This document shows, piece after piece, positions 15,090 through 23,682 of a stretch of 35,544 nucleotides of DNA. Under the pieces are notes generated by a model that made no database searches, was not told the DNA's origin, and was given only the letters and a program-made list of their open reading frames with translations. This DNA comes from Planctomycetaceae bacterium. GTDB lineage: Bacteria > Planctomycetota > Planctomycetia > Pirellulales > UBA1268. The stretch's first letter is position 1; each line of letters begins with the position of its first letter. The DNA lies in assembly GCA_947459185.1 (NCBI GenBank), contig CANHCU010000028.1:1-35544 (forward strand), in the 5' to 3' direction. A program made the position numbers and the translations under genes.

Positions 15090-15365
15090 CTATTTGCATG
15101 AACTGCAGCCGCCGCCGCAGCCGTCCGGGCATTCGCCCAGTTCTTTCTTGTATGCCTTGAGGGCCGCGGCTTCCTTCGAGAGTTTGAACTCGGGGCCGGC
15201 CGGGAAGTACTGGATGTCGTCCTGCAGGTAGTAGGCACTCGGCAGCGTCTGCCCGCCCACGTCGACCTGGCAGCCCGTGAGCGACACGCCGCCGGCGGCG
15301 AGGAGCAGCAGACCAGCTCGGATGGCAGTCTGACGGCGACGCGAGGGGAATGCTCTGGTGCTCAT
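15090..15365 (-). CDS. Small lipoprotein with four-cysteine C-terminal tail
   Basis: 91 residues. The N-terminus is basic (MSTRAFPSRRRQTAIR), then a hydrophobic stretch ending in the lipobox SLTGC with C32 as the lipidated cysteine, so the protein should be anchored in a membrane facing the periplasm. The mature part (about 60 residues) contains QDDIQYFPAGPEFKLSKEAAALKAYKKEL and ends in CPDGCGGGCSSCK, a compact four-Cys, glycine-rich tail suited to binding metal or an Fe-S cluster or forming disulfides. Start ATG 15365 is preferred over an upstream in-frame ATG (15473) because the signal peptide begins there. It is upstream of mraZ on the same strand but 276 bases away, with mraZ having its own promoter. 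Family not recognised. Confidence 0.7.
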   Translation of the reverse strand: MSTRAFPSRRRQTAIRAGLLLLAAGGVSLTGCQVDVGGQTLPSAYYLQDDIQYFPAGPEFKLSKEAAALKAYKKELGECPDGCGGGCSSCK

Positions 15366-15610
15366 GGGTCTCTTCCCGGCGGAGGGGCTGAAGTGCGTTG
15401 GTGGGAACCGCGGCTGATGCTGGATGACCGACGAAGGGACTATCGGCCGATTCAATCGGTAAACTTTCAACAACCGTCACGACCCCGATGTTCGGCATGC
15501 GCAGCTTGACACGGCCGCTGCCTCAATCGCCCAGATTGACAGAAGCCAGCCGTGAGGCCGGTGGCAGCGCGGAGCCGTTCTTTTCACCGTTCGTGCTACA
15601 ACACGTGGCT

Positions 15611-18600
15611 ATGAGCCCCCTTGTTCCTCACCCGCGCTGGATCATGCGCTGGATCTCGGCCCTGATGGTGGCCGTGGTCGGGGGGGTGTCTGTAGCCAGG
15701 CTCGAGGCGCAGGTCGTGCTCGACCCAGGGTTTGGTATGCCGGGTGGTCAGGCGGTGCCATCGCCGGGATTTGATCTCGCGCTGACGGCGCTCGCCGTCG
15801 GCGATTCCAGCGGTGGCTTGGAAATCGCCGTCCGTGACCATCGGGGCGGCATCCGCGCCGGGCCGCAGCGGTGGATCGACTCGATCGCATCAGCCGCCGC
15901 CGTCGGTGAATGCCACTACGAACTGGGCAGCCTGCGGGAAGCGGTCGCTGCCTACGATGAGTCGCTGCTGGTTTCAGCCGCCCATGCCGAGTGGCTGCTG
16001 GCCGTGCAGTTTCCGGCGCAGGGACCGCGGCCGCTCATGCAGCAGCGGGTGGCAACCTGGGGGCGCAGCCAGCGGAACACCTCCCCCGCGGGTATCCCCG
16101 GCACGATCTCGATCCGTCTTGGGGGAGCCGATCCAAACGAGGTGCTGAAGAAAGGGGGTGTGCTGGCGCCGCCGGTCAACTATCCCATACGACCGCAGGA
16201 GATCATGCGGGCGCTCGTGATCGCGATCTACCGCCGCGGCGTGATCCTCGGTGAACTCGCCCGCGAAGGCGCCGCCCTCGACGAGGCGACCAAGGCCCTG
16301 CTGCGGCGGCCCGCGCCCCCCAATCACTATTCCCAGTCATGGATCGACATCGCGCTCGGCACAGCGCTCTGGTCGCAGGGCAAGGCGGACCAGGCGCAGC
16401 CGCTGCTCACCCGGGGCCTGATGGTTGGGAATCAGTTCGACCACCAACTCACATCGTGGGGCCTGATCGTGTTGGGCCGCATCGCCCTCGACGGCGACCA
16501 GCCGGCGGTGGCCGCCCGCTACTTCGAAGAGGCCACCTACACCGCCGCCGACTACGGCGACGCCCGGGCGCTCGAGGAGGCCTTTCGGTTGGCGGCCGCG
16601 GCCCATCTTGCCGCGGGCACAAGGGGTGTGCCGCCGTCGATCCGCGGCGGCGCGGAGTGGTCGCGGACGACCCTCCCGGTGTTGCGGGCAACCCTCCTAG
16701 GCCTCGAGGCAGAGTTCCTGGCCGTGGCGGGCGATGCCCAGGCGGCGGCCGCCACGCTGGCCGAGATCGACGGCCGCCTGATGCGGGCCGATCCGGGCCG
16801 CGGACAGGCCGGCGGGCAGCAGGCCTACGCCATGGCACTGACCGCCTACGATGCCGGCGACGTGGCGGGCGGCGACCGGGAGCTCGACCGGGCGGTGACG
16901 ATCGCCCGGCGCCGCGAGCCGGCCCTCTTTCAGGTATCGCGGCTGGTGGAGATGCTCATGGCTGGCTTCGGCGGCATCTCCGATCGTCAGGCCGATCTGC
17001 TGTTCGCGAAGTTGCTTGGCGATCCCTCACCGCGTGATACCGCCGTCGATCCACTCGGTACGCTGGCCAGGCTCAGTTCGCCGCGAACCGAGGCCTTCGA
17101 GGCATGGAGTGTTGCGGCGTCGCGCCGTGGGAGCGACGCCGTGCTCAATGCGGCCGAGGCCGCCGTTCGCAGCCGCTGGCTGGTCAACCAACCGCTCGGC
17201 GGCCGCCGGTCGGCGGTCGAATTTCTGCTCGGCTCCGACCCGGAGCGGCTGCCGAGGGCCGACGCGGCACGACGGGCGGCCATGCTGGCCCGGCATCCCG
17301 AACTCTCCGCCGTGCTCGACTCGATCACCAAGGTGCGGACGCCGCTCACTGCCAGCCTTCTGGCGGTCGCCGGCCAACAGGCGGGCATTGCAGAAGAAGG
17401 CGGGCCACGCCAGCAGTTGCCCGGCGACCCGGCAGCGTGGCGGGAATACCAGCAACTCGCAGACCGCGGCCGACAATTCGTCGCGAAGATTTCCGCGGGC
17501 CGTGAGGCTCCGCCACTCGACATGCCACCCCTCACACCAGCGCCGGAGATCCGGCGACGTCTCGCCCCCAAACAGTTGATTCTGTCGTTTCACTGGAACT
17601 CCGTAGGACTCCAGGCGGCCCTGGAATCGCGCGATCGCGTCGCCACGTGGCAGGTGCGGCAGCCGGCGGCGGTCGCCAAGGAGATTGCCGCGCTCGCCAG
17701 AAGCCTGTGCCTGTTTGATCCGATCGCGCCGGTCCCGACCGAACGTCTGCTGGCGAGCGACTGGCAGGCACCTGCCGAGCGGATCGAACGGCTGCTCTTC
17801 GAAAACTCGAAGGTCGAACTGGCCGAAGGCATCGACGAACTCGTGATCGTGCCCGACGGCATGCTCTGGTATCTGCCGTTCGAACTCTTGCCTGTGGGGT
17901 CGGCACGCCCTGCCGACGCGCAGCCGGAGTCGCAGCGTCTTCGCGATGTTTGTCGGATCCGATACTGTCCGACGCGGAGCCTGGCGGTGCTGCGGTTCGA
18001 GACTCCGCGGACAGGCGGTCCCGTGGGGATCTACGCCGGCCGACTGTCTCGCGGCGACAAGCCCGCGGTCGCGCAGGAGTGGGGCCAGCAGCTCACTGGC
18101 TCGATCGAGCACGCGGTCGTGCTGCCGGCCCCCGGGCCAGCAGCGCCGATGCCGCTGGTGGCATCGCTTCTCGACACGCTCGTCGTCTTTGACGAATTAT
18201 CGGGGGATGGGCCGTTGGCCGCGCGGCCTCTGTTCTCCATGCAGGGTGGCAGGCCGGCCATGACTTTTGGCGACTGGCTCGGTTCTCCCAGCAAGCGGCC
18301 GCGGTGCATCGTGCTGCCGGGATTCCAATCGGCCATGACCGGAGGATTGTCAAAACCGCCGGCGCGGCCGGGCGAGGAGGTTTTTCTGGCCGTCACCGAT
18401 CTGGTGGCGGCTGGCGGCCGCACGGCGCTGGTGAGCCGCTGGCGAATGGGTGGGAAAACAAGCGTCGATCTCGTGGAGGAATTTCTCCGGGATCGCACCG
18501 CCTTAGGCGCCGAAGCCGAAGACGCAGGTCCGCCCGCGGCGGAGAGTTGGCGGCGGGCGGTCGAGGTGGCCACGGCGGAACAGCCGGACGTGGGCCGCGA

Positions 18601-18877
18601 ACCGCGACTGAAGCAGTCGCCCCAGGCCGTGCTGCCCGATGCGCGGCATCCTTTTCTCTGGGCCGGTTATCTGCTCGTCGATTGCGGCGCGGGCCACTAC
18701 GACGATCCACCACCCGCCGGTCCGCCTCAGCAGGCGAAGCCGGCCCAGCCGCCCGTGGTGGCCAATCAACCAGCTGCGCCGCCCGCGGTTGGGCCCCGGC
18801 CTAACGCGGCGCCGCCTGCTGCGCCGGCGCCGCAGGCGCGTGGCCCTCTCAATCCGGCGCTGCCTCGTCCCAAGTAG
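15611..18877 (+). CDS. Large secreted TPR/CHAT-domain protein with degenerate catalytic site
   Basis: 1088 residues from ATG 15611; the frame is open back to 15488, and an ATG at 15644 also keeps the signal peptide. A signal segment (WISALMVAVVGGVSVARLEAQ) indicates export. About residues 70-500 are alpha-helical repeats of TPR character. From about residue 650 a CHAT (caspase-like) domain is visible: IDELVIVPDGMLWYLPFELLP (near 740-760) and IRYCPTRSLAVL are family landmarks, and GEEVFLAVTDLVAAGGRTALVSRW matches the end of the domain. The catalytic His motif (usually a HxG after a hydrophobic strand) is replaced by VVFDELSGDG (near 860) and the catalytic Cys strand (usually SACxT) reads VLPGFQSAM (near 900), so no His-Cys dyad is evident. 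The last 60 residues are Pro/Ala/Gln-rich. Probably a non-proteolytic binding scaffold. Confidence 0.8.
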   Translation: MSPLVPHPRWIMRWISALMVAVVGGVSVARLEAQVVLDPGFGMPGGQAVPSPGFDLALTALAVGDSSGGLEIAVRDHRGGIRAGPQRWIDSIASAAAVGECHYELGSLREAVAAYDESLLVSAAHAEWLLAVQFPAQGPRPLMQQRVATWGRSQRNTSPAGIPGTISIRLGGADPNEVLKKGGVLAPPVNYPIRPQEIMRALVIAIYRRGVILGELAREGAALDEATKALLRRPAPPNHYSQSWIDIALGTALWSQGKADQAQPLLTRGLMVGNQFDHQLTSWGLIVLGRIALDGDQPAVAARYFEEATYTAADYGDARALEEAFRLAAAAHLAAGTRGVPPSIRGGAEWSRTTLPVLRATLLGLEAEFLAVAGDAQAAAATLAEIDGRLMRADPGRGQAGGQQAYAMALTAYDAGDVAGGDRELDRAVTIARRREPALFQVSRLVEMLMAGFGGISDRQADLLFAKLLGDPSPRDTAVDPLGTLARLSSPRTEAFEAWSVAASRRGSDAVLNAAEAAVRSRWLVNQPLGGRRSAVEFLLGSDPERLPRADAARRAAMLARHPELSAVLDSITKVRTPLTASLLAVAGQQAGIAEEGGPRQQLPGDPAAWREYQQLADRGRQFVAKISAGREAPPLDMPPLTPAPEIRRRLAPKQLILSFHWNSVGLQAALESRDRVATWQVRQPAAVAKEIAALARSLCLFDPIAPVPTERLLASDWQAPAERIERLLFENSKVELAEGIDELVIVPDGMLWYLPFELLPVGSARPADAQPESQRLRDVCRIRYCPTRSLAVLRFETPRTGGPVGIYAGRLSRGDKPAVAQEWGQQLTGSIEHAVVLPAPGPAAPMPLVASLLDTLVVFDELSGDGPLAARPLFSMQGGRPAMTFGDWLGSPSKRPRCIVLPGFQSAMTGGLSKPPARPGEEVFLAVTDLVAAGGRTALVSRWRMGGKTSVDLVEEFLRDRTALGAEAEDAGPPAAESWRRAVEVATAEQPDVGREPRLKQSPQAVLPDARHPFLWAGYLLVDCGAGHYDDPPPAGPPQQAKPAQPPVVANQPAAPPAVGPRPNAAPPAAPAPQARGPLNPALPRPK

Positions 18878-18927
18878 AGCGGCACCGGAAAACCTGCTCC
18901 GCTCCGTGACCCTATCTCCGCGATGCC

Positions 18928-19782
18928 ATGAACGACATCCTCACCTCCGGCCCGTGGCCGGGCCTCGCCGCTCTGGCTGCCGTGTCGTTCGTGGCCGGCG
19001 CGGTGAATGCCGTCGCAGGCGGTGGCACCATTCTCACGTTTCCCGTGCTGGGGGCGATCCTGCCGGCAGGCCCGGCGCGGCTGGTGATCGCCAACGCCAC
19101 CAGCACGATCGGACTCTGGCCTGGCTCGCTCGCGGCGGCGTGGATGTATCGGGGAGAACGCGTCGGCCAGCCGCCGTGGGCGGTGTGGCTGCTGGTGCCC
19201 AGCGTGGTGGGGGCTGCAGTGGGGGCCGTGCTCGTGCAGGTGCTTCCGCCCCAGTGGTTCGCCGCCTGCGTGCCCTGGCTGATTCTCACGGCGGCGATCG
19301 TCTTCGCCCTGCAGCCACAACTCTCACGGCTTGGCATGCGGGCCTCGCGTGCTTCAGCCACCACAGCCTCGTCATTCCCTGCAGGCGACGCCGCAGTGGC
19401 GCCGGCCGCGTCGCGGCTCCTGCTCACCTGCGTCCTCCAGTTCTTCGTGGCGGTCTATGGTGGCTATTTTGGCGCTGGGATCGGCATCCTGATGCTGGCC
19501 GTGCTGGGGGTGCTCGGCCTCGGCGACATTCACAGGCTCAATGCAGTGAAGAATGTGCTCGCAACGGCGATCAACGGGACCGCGGCCGCACTGTTTGCGG
19601 CGGGCTCGTTCCTTGGATCGCATGATGTGTCGTGGTGGCATGCCGCTACCATGGCGGTGGCTGCGGTGCTTGGCAGCGTCGCCGGCGCGAGCGTTGTCCG
19701 TCGCCTGCCGGCCCCGTTCGTGCGCCGCTGCGTGGCCCTCATCGGATTCGCGTTGGCAGCCTATTATTTCCGACCTGCCTGA
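18928..19782 (+). CDS. TauE/SafE-family (COG0730) membrane transporter
   Basis: 284 residues, about eight hydrophobic segments. The two half-repeats of the family are visible: FVAGAVNAVAGGGTILTFPVL in the first helices and VAVYGGYFGAGIGILMLAVLG in the second half, both glycine-rich helix starts typical of TauE/SafE. Known members export or import small sulfur-containing or organic anions (sulfite, sulfoacetate, taurine-related). The central hydrophilic loop (RASRASATTASSFPAGDAA) separates the halves. It starts 50 bases after the CHAT-domain gene; a weak GAGCGG/CCGCTC stem (18877-18904) lies between them. Substrate cannot be deduced. Confidence 0.88.
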   Translation: MNDILTSGPWPGLAALAAVSFVAGAVNAVAGGGTILTFPVLGAILPAGPARLVIANATSTIGLWPGSLAAAWMYRGERVGQPPWAVWLLVPSVVGAAVGAVLVQVLPPQWFAACVPWLILTAAIVFALQPQLSRLGMRASRASATTASSFPAGDAAVAPAASRLLLTCVLQFFVAVYGGYFGAGIGILMLAVLGVLGLGDIHRLNAVKNVLATAINGTAAALFAAGSFLGSHDVSWWHAATMAVAAVLGSVAGASVVRRLPAPFVRRCVALIGFALAAYYFRPA

Positions 19783-19806
19783 GAAAAGCTGACAGCCACC
19801 GTTTTC
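19783..19806. repeat. Possible diverged copy of the palindromic element at 5423
   Basis: GAAAAGCTGACAG...CGTTTTC directly after the TauE stop resembles, on the opposite strand, the AAAAGGTGA/TCACC element at 5423-5460 (shared GGTG, CTGTCA and flanking A/T runs), but pairing is poor here apart from GAAAA/TTTTC. It is followed by CTTTTT, so it may contribute to transcription ending. Similarity is by eye only. Confidence 0.25.
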
Positions 19807-19831
19807 TTTTTCATTCTGGAATCGATCTTCA

Positions 19832-20701
19832 ATGATTGTTCGCACCGCACACCTCACGAAACGCTACGGCAGTTTCACCGCGCTCGACGGCTGTTCGCTG
19901 TCGGTGCCGGACGGTGCGATCTTTGGGCTGCTCGGGCCCAACGGTGCCGGCAAGACCACGCTGCTGCGACTCCTGATGGGCTACATCACGCCCACGTCGG
20001 GCACCGCGACGGTGGCCGGCTTCGACTGCGTCAGGGAATCGCTTGAGGTGCGGGCCCGCACGGCCTACCTGCCCGGCGAGGCCAGGCTCTTTCGCCGCAT
20101 GGACGGCCATCGCGTGCTCGACTTCTTCGCCAGCCTGCGGCCCGGCTGCCGCCGCGACGTGGCCACCGCTGTGGCTCGGCGGCTCGATCTCGATTGCTCA
20201 CGTCAGGTGGCCCGCATGAGTACGGGGATGCGGCAGAAGTTGGCTTTGGCGGTGGTGCTTGCGATGGAGACGCCGCTGGTGATCCTCGACGAGCCGACGG
20301 CGAATCTCGACCCGACGGCCCGGGCCGAGGTGCTGGAACTCGTGCTCGAGGCCCGCGCCGCCGGCCGCACGGTCATCTTTTCGTCGCACGTGCTCTCCGA
20401 GGTGGAAGACACCTGCGACAATGTCGCCATCGTGCGGGCCGGGCGTGTCGTCCACGAACAGTCGCTCGAGCATCTCCGCCGCTGCCATCGCATCCGTGCC
20501 CAACTCACCGGCCCCCTTGGGACGATTCCGCCGGAACTGGCCGCGAGCGTGACGGTCGCGGAGCAACGCGACGGCACGGTGGTCCTCGAGGCAGGTGACT
20601 CGCTGGCGCCGCTGTTGGGCTGGCTGGCAACACTCCCGCTGGAAGAGGTTCGGATCGAGCCTGTGGGGCTGGCCGCTGTCTACGACCGTTTTCACCGTTA
20701 G
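19832..20701 (+). CDS. ABC transporter ATP-binding protein (ABC-2 exporter type)
   Basis: 289 residues. Full ATPase set: Walker A GPNGAGKT (35-42), signature MSTGMRQKLA (near 129), Walker B LVILDEPTANLD (near 150), and the switch SSH shortly after. The domain ends near residue 220; the last 70 residues are a short C-terminal extension common in CcmA/DrrA-like ATPases of ABC-2 exporters. It powers the permease encoded 9 bases downstream (20711). Cytoplasmic face of the inner membrane. Substrate could be a polysaccharide, lipid or drug; no partner gene clarifies this. Confidence 0.93.
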   Translation: MIVRTAHLTKRYGSFTALDGCSLSVPDGAIFGLLGPNGAGKTTLLRLLMGYITPTSGTATVAGFDCVRESLEVRARTAYLPGEARLFRRMDGHRVLDFFASLRPGCRRDVATAVARRLDLDCSRQVARMSTGMRQKLALAVVLAMETPLVILDEPTANLDPTARAEVLELVLEARAAGRTVIFSSHVLSEVEDTCDNVAIVRAGRVVHEQSLEHLRRCHRIRAQLTGPLGTIPPELAASVTVAEQRDGTVVLEAGDSLAPLLGWLATLPLEEVRIEPVGLAAVYDRFHR

Positions 20702-20710
20702 GATGCCGTC

Positions 20711-21541
20711 ATGTGGAATACCGCCATCTGGAAAAAGACGTGGGGTGACCAGCGGGTGCTGGTACTGTCACTCCTGGCGCTGTGGACCGCGTTTCCCTGG
20801 ATCTACATCTGGCTTTCCGCGCAGATTCCGATGCCGGCTTTTCAGGACGTGCTCCTGCGGGCCATTCCGAAGGACTGGCAGCGGCTCTCGGGCGTGCCGT
20901 TCACGGAGGTTGCCACGCATGCCGGCCGCATCGCCCTTGCTTTCGTCGATCCGGTAGTCGTGCTGGCCGCCACGGTGTGGGGCATCACTCGAGGCAGTGA
21001 TGCCGTCTCCGGTCAGCTTGAACGCGGCACCATGGAGATGGTGCTGGCGGCCCCCGTGCGGCGGGTGGCTGTGTTCGTCACGCAGGCGTTGGCGACCACG
21101 GCCGCTGCGGCCCTCCTCTGCATGGTGCTGTTTGCAGCGGTCTGGGGTGCGATTGCCCTGGGCCCCTGGGCCGGCAAGGTTGACCCATTTCGCTTCCTTC
21201 CTGCGGCAGCGAATGTGTTTGGACTGATGGTCTGCATGGCCGGCATTGCGGCCGGCGTCTCCGCTGCCGATAGCTACCGCTGGCGAACCATCGGGATTCT
21301 CTGCGGCTTCTACGTGTTTTCGATCCTCGCCAAACTGGTGGGGCGGCTCAGCACGCCACTCGGCTGGGTCGGCTACCTGTCGATCCTGAATGCCTATGAG
21401 CCGCAGCGACTGGTCGGGGATGCCGCCGAATCGTGGCGGCTGCTTGCGGTCTACGACAGCGTGCTCGTGGGCGTGGGCGTGGCTGCCTATGTGATCGGGG
21501 CCGTCGTGTTCGCCAGACGCGATCTCCCTGCACCGCTGTAG
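20711..21541 (+). CDS. ABC-2 type transporter permease
   Basis: 276 residues with about six membrane helices (first near 17-38). A large extracytoplasmic loop follows helix 1 (QIPMPAFQDVLLRAIPKDWQRLSGVPFTEVATHAG), and RGSDAVSGQLERGTMEMVLAAPVRR is the cytoplasmic coupling stretch typical of ABC-2 permeases of the NatB/YhaP-like group (E.GT.E.LLA.P). Translated with the ATPase just upstream, with which it forms the transporter. The two genes make a simple exporter; there is no regulator beside them. Confidence 0.88.
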   Translation: MWNTAIWKKTWGDQRVLVLSLLALWTAFPWIYIWLSAQIPMPAFQDVLLRAIPKDWQRLSGVPFTEVATHAGRIALAFVDPVVVLAATVWGITRGSDAVSGQLERGTMEMVLAAPVRRVAVFVTQALATTAAAALLCMVLFAAVWGAIALGPWAGKVDPFRFLPAAANVFGLMVCMAGIAAGVSAADSYRWRTIGILCGFYVFSILAKLVGRLSTPLGWVGYLSILNAYEPQRLVGDAAESWRLLAVYDSVLVGVGVAAYVIGAVVFARRDLPAPL

Positions 21542-21702
21542 CCTGGCGGCTGGAGCGTGTTGTTTGGGGCCCGCATGCGCGAAAAAAGCCAGCATGGCAG
21601 GAAAATGACCGCTTGCCCCATACTATGGGTGTTGGATGAGGCTATTGCCGGATGAGCAAGAGGGCCCCCGCCTGGGCCCGGTCCACAGGAAGCATCGACC
21701 CA

Positions 21703-23478
21703 ATGAAGATTTCTTTCAGCCACCGTCTGCTGCTCGTGTCTGCCCTGCTTGCCGCTGCCGCGAGTGCTGCGGCCGCGGAGCCTGCGGGTGCCGTGGCCGA
21801 GCCGGCCGCCGCGACCGAGTCGCCCGCCACGGCTGAGTCTCCCGGTCAGAACGACCTCGATGCGGCGGTCGATGCGAAGCTTTCCGCGCAGAGCATCGAC
21901 GACTTCGCCAATGTGCTCGACCTCTGCAAGCGGGCCATCAAGAAGGGCCTCGCCGCCGACCAGCAGCAGTTTGCGGAGGATCTCTACACCGACACGCTGA
22001 TGTATCGCGCTGGCCGGATCGTGCAGGCGATCTACGAGGTCGAGACCCCCGATCCGCAGTGGCCGCGGCTGCGGTCGTTTGCGATGCGTGACCTCAACGA
22101 AGTCATCGAGCGGAATCCGAATCTCGGCGACGCGCAACTCATGATCGCGCAGCTGGAAAGCCTGCCTGGCGGCAATCGGGAGCGGGCCCGCACGGCGGCC
22201 ACGAAGGCGATTGAGCTGCTCTCCGACGACAAGCTGCAGACGGCCCAGGCTCACATCGTGCTCGGCAACACCACCGACGCGGAGGCCCGTGCGGAGCGCG
22301 GCTCGCACTACGACAAGGCGGTCGAACTCGCGCCGCGCGACAAGGACATCCGCCGCACCCGTGGCCTGTTTCACCTGCTCACGGATGAGTTCGAGAAGGC
22401 CCGCGGCGACCTGGAGGCCGCCATCGATGCCGACCCCGAAGACGCCTCGCTGCAGGAGGCGCTCGGTCTGTCGCTGATGATGGACGACAAGCTCGAGGCC
22501 GCAGAGCAGGCATTTGACCGGGCCATCAAGCTCGACCCAGACTCTTCCGCCGCGCTCTTGCAGAGGGCCCGCGTGCGGGCCATGCGTGGCGATCGGCCAG
22601 AGGCGATCGCCGACCTCGACAAGGCCATCCGCATCTCCCCCGACGAGGCCTTGCCGCTCGTGCTCCGCGCCCGAATCCATCAGCAGTCGGGCGATTCTGA
22701 GCGGGCTGGAGCGGATCTCGAACGGGTGCTCGCGAAGCACCCAGATCATCCGGCGGCCATCGAACTGCGTGGCCTGATCGCCGCCGAGCGCAACGACTAC
22801 CCGGCTGCGATCCGCGATTTCCGAAAACTGGTGGCGCAGAAGCCCGACGACGCCGTGCTCATGGGGCAGCTGGGCATGCTCTACCTGGCGGCGAAGCAGC
22901 CGCGTCAGGCGATCAAGCGGTTTACGCGATCGATCGAACTCGACGACAAGAACTTCGCAAGCTGGCGGAGCCGCAGCGATGCGGAGATTTCGATCGGTGA
23001 CCACAAGGCGGCGCGGGCCGACCTGGAAAAGGCACTGGAGCTCGAGCCGGACGACTCGGGCGTTCTCAACAACCTTGCGTGGCTGTTGGCCACATCGCCC
23101 GACGAGGCGCTCCGGGATGGCAAGCGGGCGATCGAACTGGCGAAGAAGGCCTGCGAGGGGACGACCTGGAAGCAGCCGCACATCATCAGCACATTGGCCG
23201 CCGGCTACGCCGAGACGGGTGATTTCGCCGAGGCGCGGAAATACAGCAAGCAGGCGGTCGAGTCGGAGGGGAGTTCTCCTGAAGTGAAGACACAACTGGC
23301 GGGTGAGCTGGCGAGCTACGAGGCAGAGAAGCCGTGGCGGGAAAGGCAGGAACAGGAGGATCAGCCGCTGACGGAAGATCGCGGCGCCGATCGGGACGAT
23401 GATGAGCCGATCGCCGACAAGGCCGCGAAGCCGCAGGAGCCGGCTGTTCCGAAAAAGAAGCGACGGCCGTTTGATTGA
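21703..23478 (+). CDS. Secreted tetratricopeptide-repeat protein
   Basis: 591 residues from ATG 21703; an in-frame ATG at 21652 would bury the signal peptide. The signal peptide is clear (MKISFSHRLLLVSALLAAAASAAAAEP), followed by an Ala/Pro-rich linker. At least eight TPR units lie between about residues 90 and 510, with repeated patterns such as A.QAFDRAIKLDPDSSAALLQRA, AIADLDKAIRISPDEA and ARADLEKALELEPDDSGVLNNLAWLLA. The last 60 residues are acidic then basic (EQEDQPLTEDRGADRDDDEP...PKKKRRPFD). TPR proteins of this form serve as protein-protein scaffolds in the periplasm. A weak TACTAT box (21621-21626) precedes the gene. Partner unknown. Confidence 0.88.
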   Translation: MKISFSHRLLLVSALLAAAASAAAAEPAGAVAEPAAATESPATAESPGQNDLDAAVDAKLSAQSIDDFANVLDLCKRAIKKGLAADQQQFAEDLYTDTLMYRAGRIVQAIYEVETPDPQWPRLRSFAMRDLNEVIERNPNLGDAQLMIAQLESLPGGNRERARTAATKAIELLSDDKLQTAQAHIVLGNTTDAEARAERGSHYDKAVELAPRDKDIRRTRGLFHLLTDEFEKARGDLEAAIDADPEDASLQEALGLSLMMDDKLEAAEQAFDRAIKLDPDSSAALLQRARVRAMRGDRPEAIADLDKAIRISPDEALPLVLRARIHQQSGDSERAGADLERVLAKHPDHPAAIELRGLIAAERNDYPAAIRDFRKLVAQKPDDAVLMGQLGMLYLAAKQPRQAIKRFTRSIELDDKNFASWRSRSDAEISIGDHKAARADLEKALELEPDDSGVLNNLAWLLATSPDEALRDGKRAIELAKKACEGTTWKQPHIISTLAAGYAETGDFAEARKYSKQAVESEGSSPEVKTQLAGELASYEAEKPWRERQEQEDQPLTEDRGADRDDDEPIADKAAKPQEPAVPKKKRRPFD

Positions 23479-23547
23479 CTTGCTTCACGCCGGTCCATTG
23501 CGTGGAGTGCAGGGGTTTGCCGTCTTCATCCAAGCCACGCAATGCGG

Positions 23548-23635
23548 ATTCCCTCGCTTGCGCTTCGGGCTTGCATGGGAGAGGGGCAATGTCGCTCGCA
23601 TTCCTCATCCAAGCCCGCAGCGCAAGCGAGGGAAT
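23548..23635. repeat. Dispersed palindromic repeat, copy 3 (best preserved)
   Basis: Arms 23548-23573 and 23610-23635 are inverted repeats with 25 of 26 positions paired; the arm core is CCCTCGCTTGCGCTTCGGGC. The 36-base loop contains CATGGGAGAGGGG. A shorter related stretch (CATCCAAGCC at 23527-23536, again at 23606-23615) flanks it. It lies between the ends of two convergent genes (23478 and 23683). Copies 1 and 2 are at 2191-2258 and 3263-3335. Arms of 26 bases with preserved pairing in all three copies suggest spread of a defined element and selection on the hairpin. Confidence 0.8.
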
Positions 23636-23682
23636 GCGTGTGGTTTCAAGCGAAACACGCCACTTCCCACACGATCTGTCCG

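Noticed and set aside
15506..15541. Two TTGACA boxes (15506, 15536) before the CHAT-domain gene
   Set aside because: Neither has a -10 box at a suitable distance, so no promoter is called.
18877..18904. GAGCGG/CCGCTC stem after the CHAT-domain gene as a terminator
   Set aside because: Six base pairs with a 16-base loop and no T-run; expected by chance in GC-rich DNA.
21487..23295. A long minus-strand open frame opposite the TPR gene
   Set aside because: Translation has low-complexity Arg/Leu/Gly character, while the plus strand has a clear signal peptide and regular TPR units.
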